This document shows positions 29,621-31,965 of a stretch of 31,965 nt of DNA, piece after piece (the first letter of the stretch is position 1; each line of letters opens with the position of its first letter). Source of the DNA: Heterobasidion occidentale (Eukaryota; Basidiomycota; Agaricomycetes; Russulales; Bondarzewiaceae); the NCBI GenBank assembly GCA_039111635.1, contig JBCAQO010000087.1, positions 1 to 31,965 of the forward strand, written 5' to 3'. Position numbers and translations under genes: made by a program. The notes under the pieces are model-generated. The model saw only the letters and a program-made list of their open reading frames with translations. It ran no database searches and was not told where the DNA came from.

Positions 29621-31965
29621 ATGGAATTGCCGCCGGCTTTCAGCGAGTCTTGTGTTTGCGGAAGGTCATTCTCGCTGCCATCGGCGCTCACTTACCACAG
29701 GCGCACATGTCAGAAAACCAAGAAAAGGTTTTCTGAGGCGCTAGCAAAAGCCAAAGAAGTGTGGGCTGCGAAGAAACGTCGTCGAACGGATGCTGATGGA
29801 TCCAGAGCAGTTTTGGAGACAGCACCGTTGGTCGCGGAGGTCTTGGAGCCAGCATTGTCGATCGCAGAGGTCCCTACACCAGCTGTACAACAGGTGAGTT
29901 TACATCTCAAAGTTTCGCCCTCATCTGTATCTTAAGGTTTTCAGTCTATTCCACAGTCGTCCTCCGCAAATCAAGATGACCCAAACCTTTCTCTGGCAGA
30001 ACGCAGGCCTCGTAGAGCAAATACCAGGCTTCCTAAACGTTATCGTGACATGTTGCCTCAGCCCCCGGCAGCTTTACCCGTTCAGTTGCAGTCGCTATCA
30101 GAGCCATCTTCTTCCGCGTCTATAACTCCGATGCAGTCGCCTCCCACCGTAGCCCTCTCTTCCGATCCACCTCAGGTGATTCAAAAGTCTTTGCGACAGA
30201 TCTTGAAGTCTCCCCGAAACATTTTTGGGTTGTTTCGTCAGTATCATGCCACTGACTTTCCAGCACACGATCCCGAACGAGTCGCTGAAAAGCCTGCTTT
30301 GTCAACGCAGGATGACTCGAATGCCCTCCCTGAGTCTTCTTCTGCGCCGTCATTCTATCCTTATCCCAATCGCTCGTCATTTCTTCTCGGTGAATGGTAC
30401 TGGAACGATGGAGTACGAAAATCTCAATCGAGTTTCAAAAATCTCATCGACATCGTCGGCAGTACCGATTTTCGCCCGGAGGACGTCAGAAAAACGCCAT
30501 GGAGCAGTATTGATCGCAAGCTGGCTGGTCAGGATGAGGATAATTGGGAGGACGAACAAGAGGAGGATGGGTGGATACACGACACCGTCAAGATATCTAT
30601 CCCGTTCCACAAGAAATGTCTTCAACCAGGGGCGCAGGATTATGTCGTCACAAGTTTCCATCATCGACGGTTAGTGTCTGTGATTAAGGAAAAGATCACC
30701 AACCCGACAACCTTTCCCCACTTACATCTCGAGCCATATAAACTGCTATGCCAACCTGGTAGTGCTCCAGAGGCAGTACAAGTCCACGGAGAAGCCTATA
30801 CATCAGAGGCTTTTTTGGATGCACACAACGCTCTGCAGGAAAGTCCAGGAGAACCAGGGTGTAGCCTTGAAAGAGTTGTCGCCGCGCTGATGTTTGCATC
30901 AGACGGCACTCATCTTTCGACCTTCGGCGATGCCAAACTGTGGCCTGCCTATCTTGCACTTGGCAATGAATCGAAGTATCGCCGGTGTAAACCATCTTGT
31001 CGTTCCTTCACTCATATAGCTTACTTCGAAAAGGTAAATCGCTTCCATTCTACAGACGAACGACACTGACGAAACGAAATAGCTCCCGGACGCTTTCAAG
31101 GATTTTGCTGCCGAAAGAATTGGAGGAAAGGGACCCAACAGCGCTTTCATGGCCCATTGTCAGCGCGATATGTTACAGGCCCAATGGAGGCTACTCCTTG
31201 ACGACGAATTTCTGCATGCCTATGCGCACGGCATTGTCATTGAGTGTTGTGATGGAGTCAAACGACGGTTCTATCCTCGAATATTCACTTACTCTGCTGA
31301 CTATCCTGAAAAGTCTGTTTTTCCCCTTTTTGATATCACGGAGTACCCCATCACTCAATCATGTGTCCCAGGATCATTCTCGCCAGCATACGAAATCTCG
31401 GTGGTTGTCCTTGCCCACGTTGCCTGATTCCTCTATCCCGGGTGCATAACATCGGTATGCCTCAGGATATGGCACAACGGGTGTCACTGGCTCGCGTGGA
31501 TGACCAACACCGTCGGGTTGTTGTGTCGCTTGCTCGGGAAATAATCTATCACAAAAATTTTGCAGTAAACAGTTCTGCCGTAGAAAAGCTGTTGAAGCCA
31601 GAATCTTTGGTCCCAACAACAGTAAGTTTCTCGCTCTATGGCGTGAACATCCAAGTAAGCTAAACATTCATCTAGAATGCATTCTCGGAAAGACTGGCAC
31701 CGCTTGGTTTCAACATGTTTGACATGTTTGTTGTCGATCTCTTGCACGAAATTGAGCTTGGCGTGTGGAAGTCATTGTTTATACACCTTCTCCGCATCCT
31801 CGATTGCGAGGACGAAGGGCTAAAGCACATCTTAGACCGAAGGTATGCAGAGTCTTGTCGTCAACGACCAGGTGGCTCAATCTTCTGTCAGGTACCGACA
31901 GGTACCTTCGTTCGGTAGAGATGCGATCAAACGTATATCTAGAAATGCTTCCGAATTTTGAAGAG
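29621..31965 (+). CDS. Plavaka-type DNA transposase, 5' part, runs to the window end
   Basis: Exons: 29621-29893, 29945-31033, 31083-31312, 31372-31621, 31676-31842 and 31892 onward. All five introns are 49-59 bp and in phase. The N terminus has a CxC...HxxxC zinc-finger-like block (C11, C13, H26, C30; CVCGRSFSLPSALTYHRRTC), a basic stretch and NTRLPKRYRDMLPQPP. Then come SIDRKLAG, RIFTYSADYPEK, LGGCPCPRCLIP and MFDMFVVDLLHEIELGVWKS, blocks I associate with Plavaka transposases of Agaricomycetes, an RNase-H-fold cut-and-paste group. The last exon reads QVPSFGRDAIKRISRNASEF and then TGA at 31959-31961. In the family I expect several hundred further residues, so this is a stop or frameshift in a decaying copy, an artefact, or a short exon whose intron begins at GTATAT (about 31932). 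No terminal inverted repeats are seen. Confidence 0.82.

Overview
The window reads as nuclear DNA of a mushroom-forming basidiomycete (Agaricomycetes). The genes are split by many 44-83 bp introns with GT...AG ends and CTNAY branch points, and the recognisable families (DUF6698, a Plavaka-type transposase, a fungal OTT_1508-like deaminase, a Ulp1 protease of the transposon-associated kind) are ones I associate with that class. There is no operon structure. It looks like an accessory, transposon-rich region in which complete genes alternate with decayed pieces of host genes. All identifications come from reading motifs and from remembered family features; no search was run.

Layout. 1-650: broken 3' part of a 2-oxoacid dehydrogenase E2 acyltransferase gene. 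0.65-2.2 kb: non-coding, with a 209-bp tandem duplication. 2.2-8.7 kb: four complete, alternating genes: DUF6698 protein (-), a 286-aa Cys-rich protein ending in a SUMO-interaction-like motif (+), a 500-aa Ulp1/C48 SUMO protease with its full catalytic set (-), and a 283-aa protein ending in a weaker SUMO-interaction-like motif (+). 8.7-11.5 kb: unresolved sequence with broken coding-like frames. 11.5-19.9 kb: a large inverted structure. Two fragments of the ribonucleotide reductase small-subunit gene point outwards, each preceded by an array of a 27-bp imperfect palindrome, around about 5 kb of decayed sequence from a multicopy fungal gene family. 20-22.8 kb: a short spliced ORF and a 1-kb, very GC-rich repeat array, followed by a tRNA-like relic. 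23.2-29 kb: an 874-aa unidentified protein (+) and a deaminase-fold protein of about 731 aa with zinc-binding HxE and CxxC motifs (-). 29.2 kb to the end: 5' part of a Plavaka-type transposase gene (+), with an in-frame TGA a few bases before the window ends.

The most striking unexplained signal is a perfect 15-mer, CTTGCTCATTGCAGG. It occurs six times as three direct pairs (start-to-start 42-46 bp), and each pair lies on the coding strand upstream of one gene: the Ulp1 protease, the 874-aa protein and the transposase. The spacers are unrelated. This suggests that one DNA-binding factor, perhaps the transposase itself, recognises the three genes as a set. My working model is that Ulp1, the 874-aa protein and the transposase belong to one transposon-linked regulon, with the SUMO-motif proteins, DUF6698 and the deaminase as companions or cargo. 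That model is inference.
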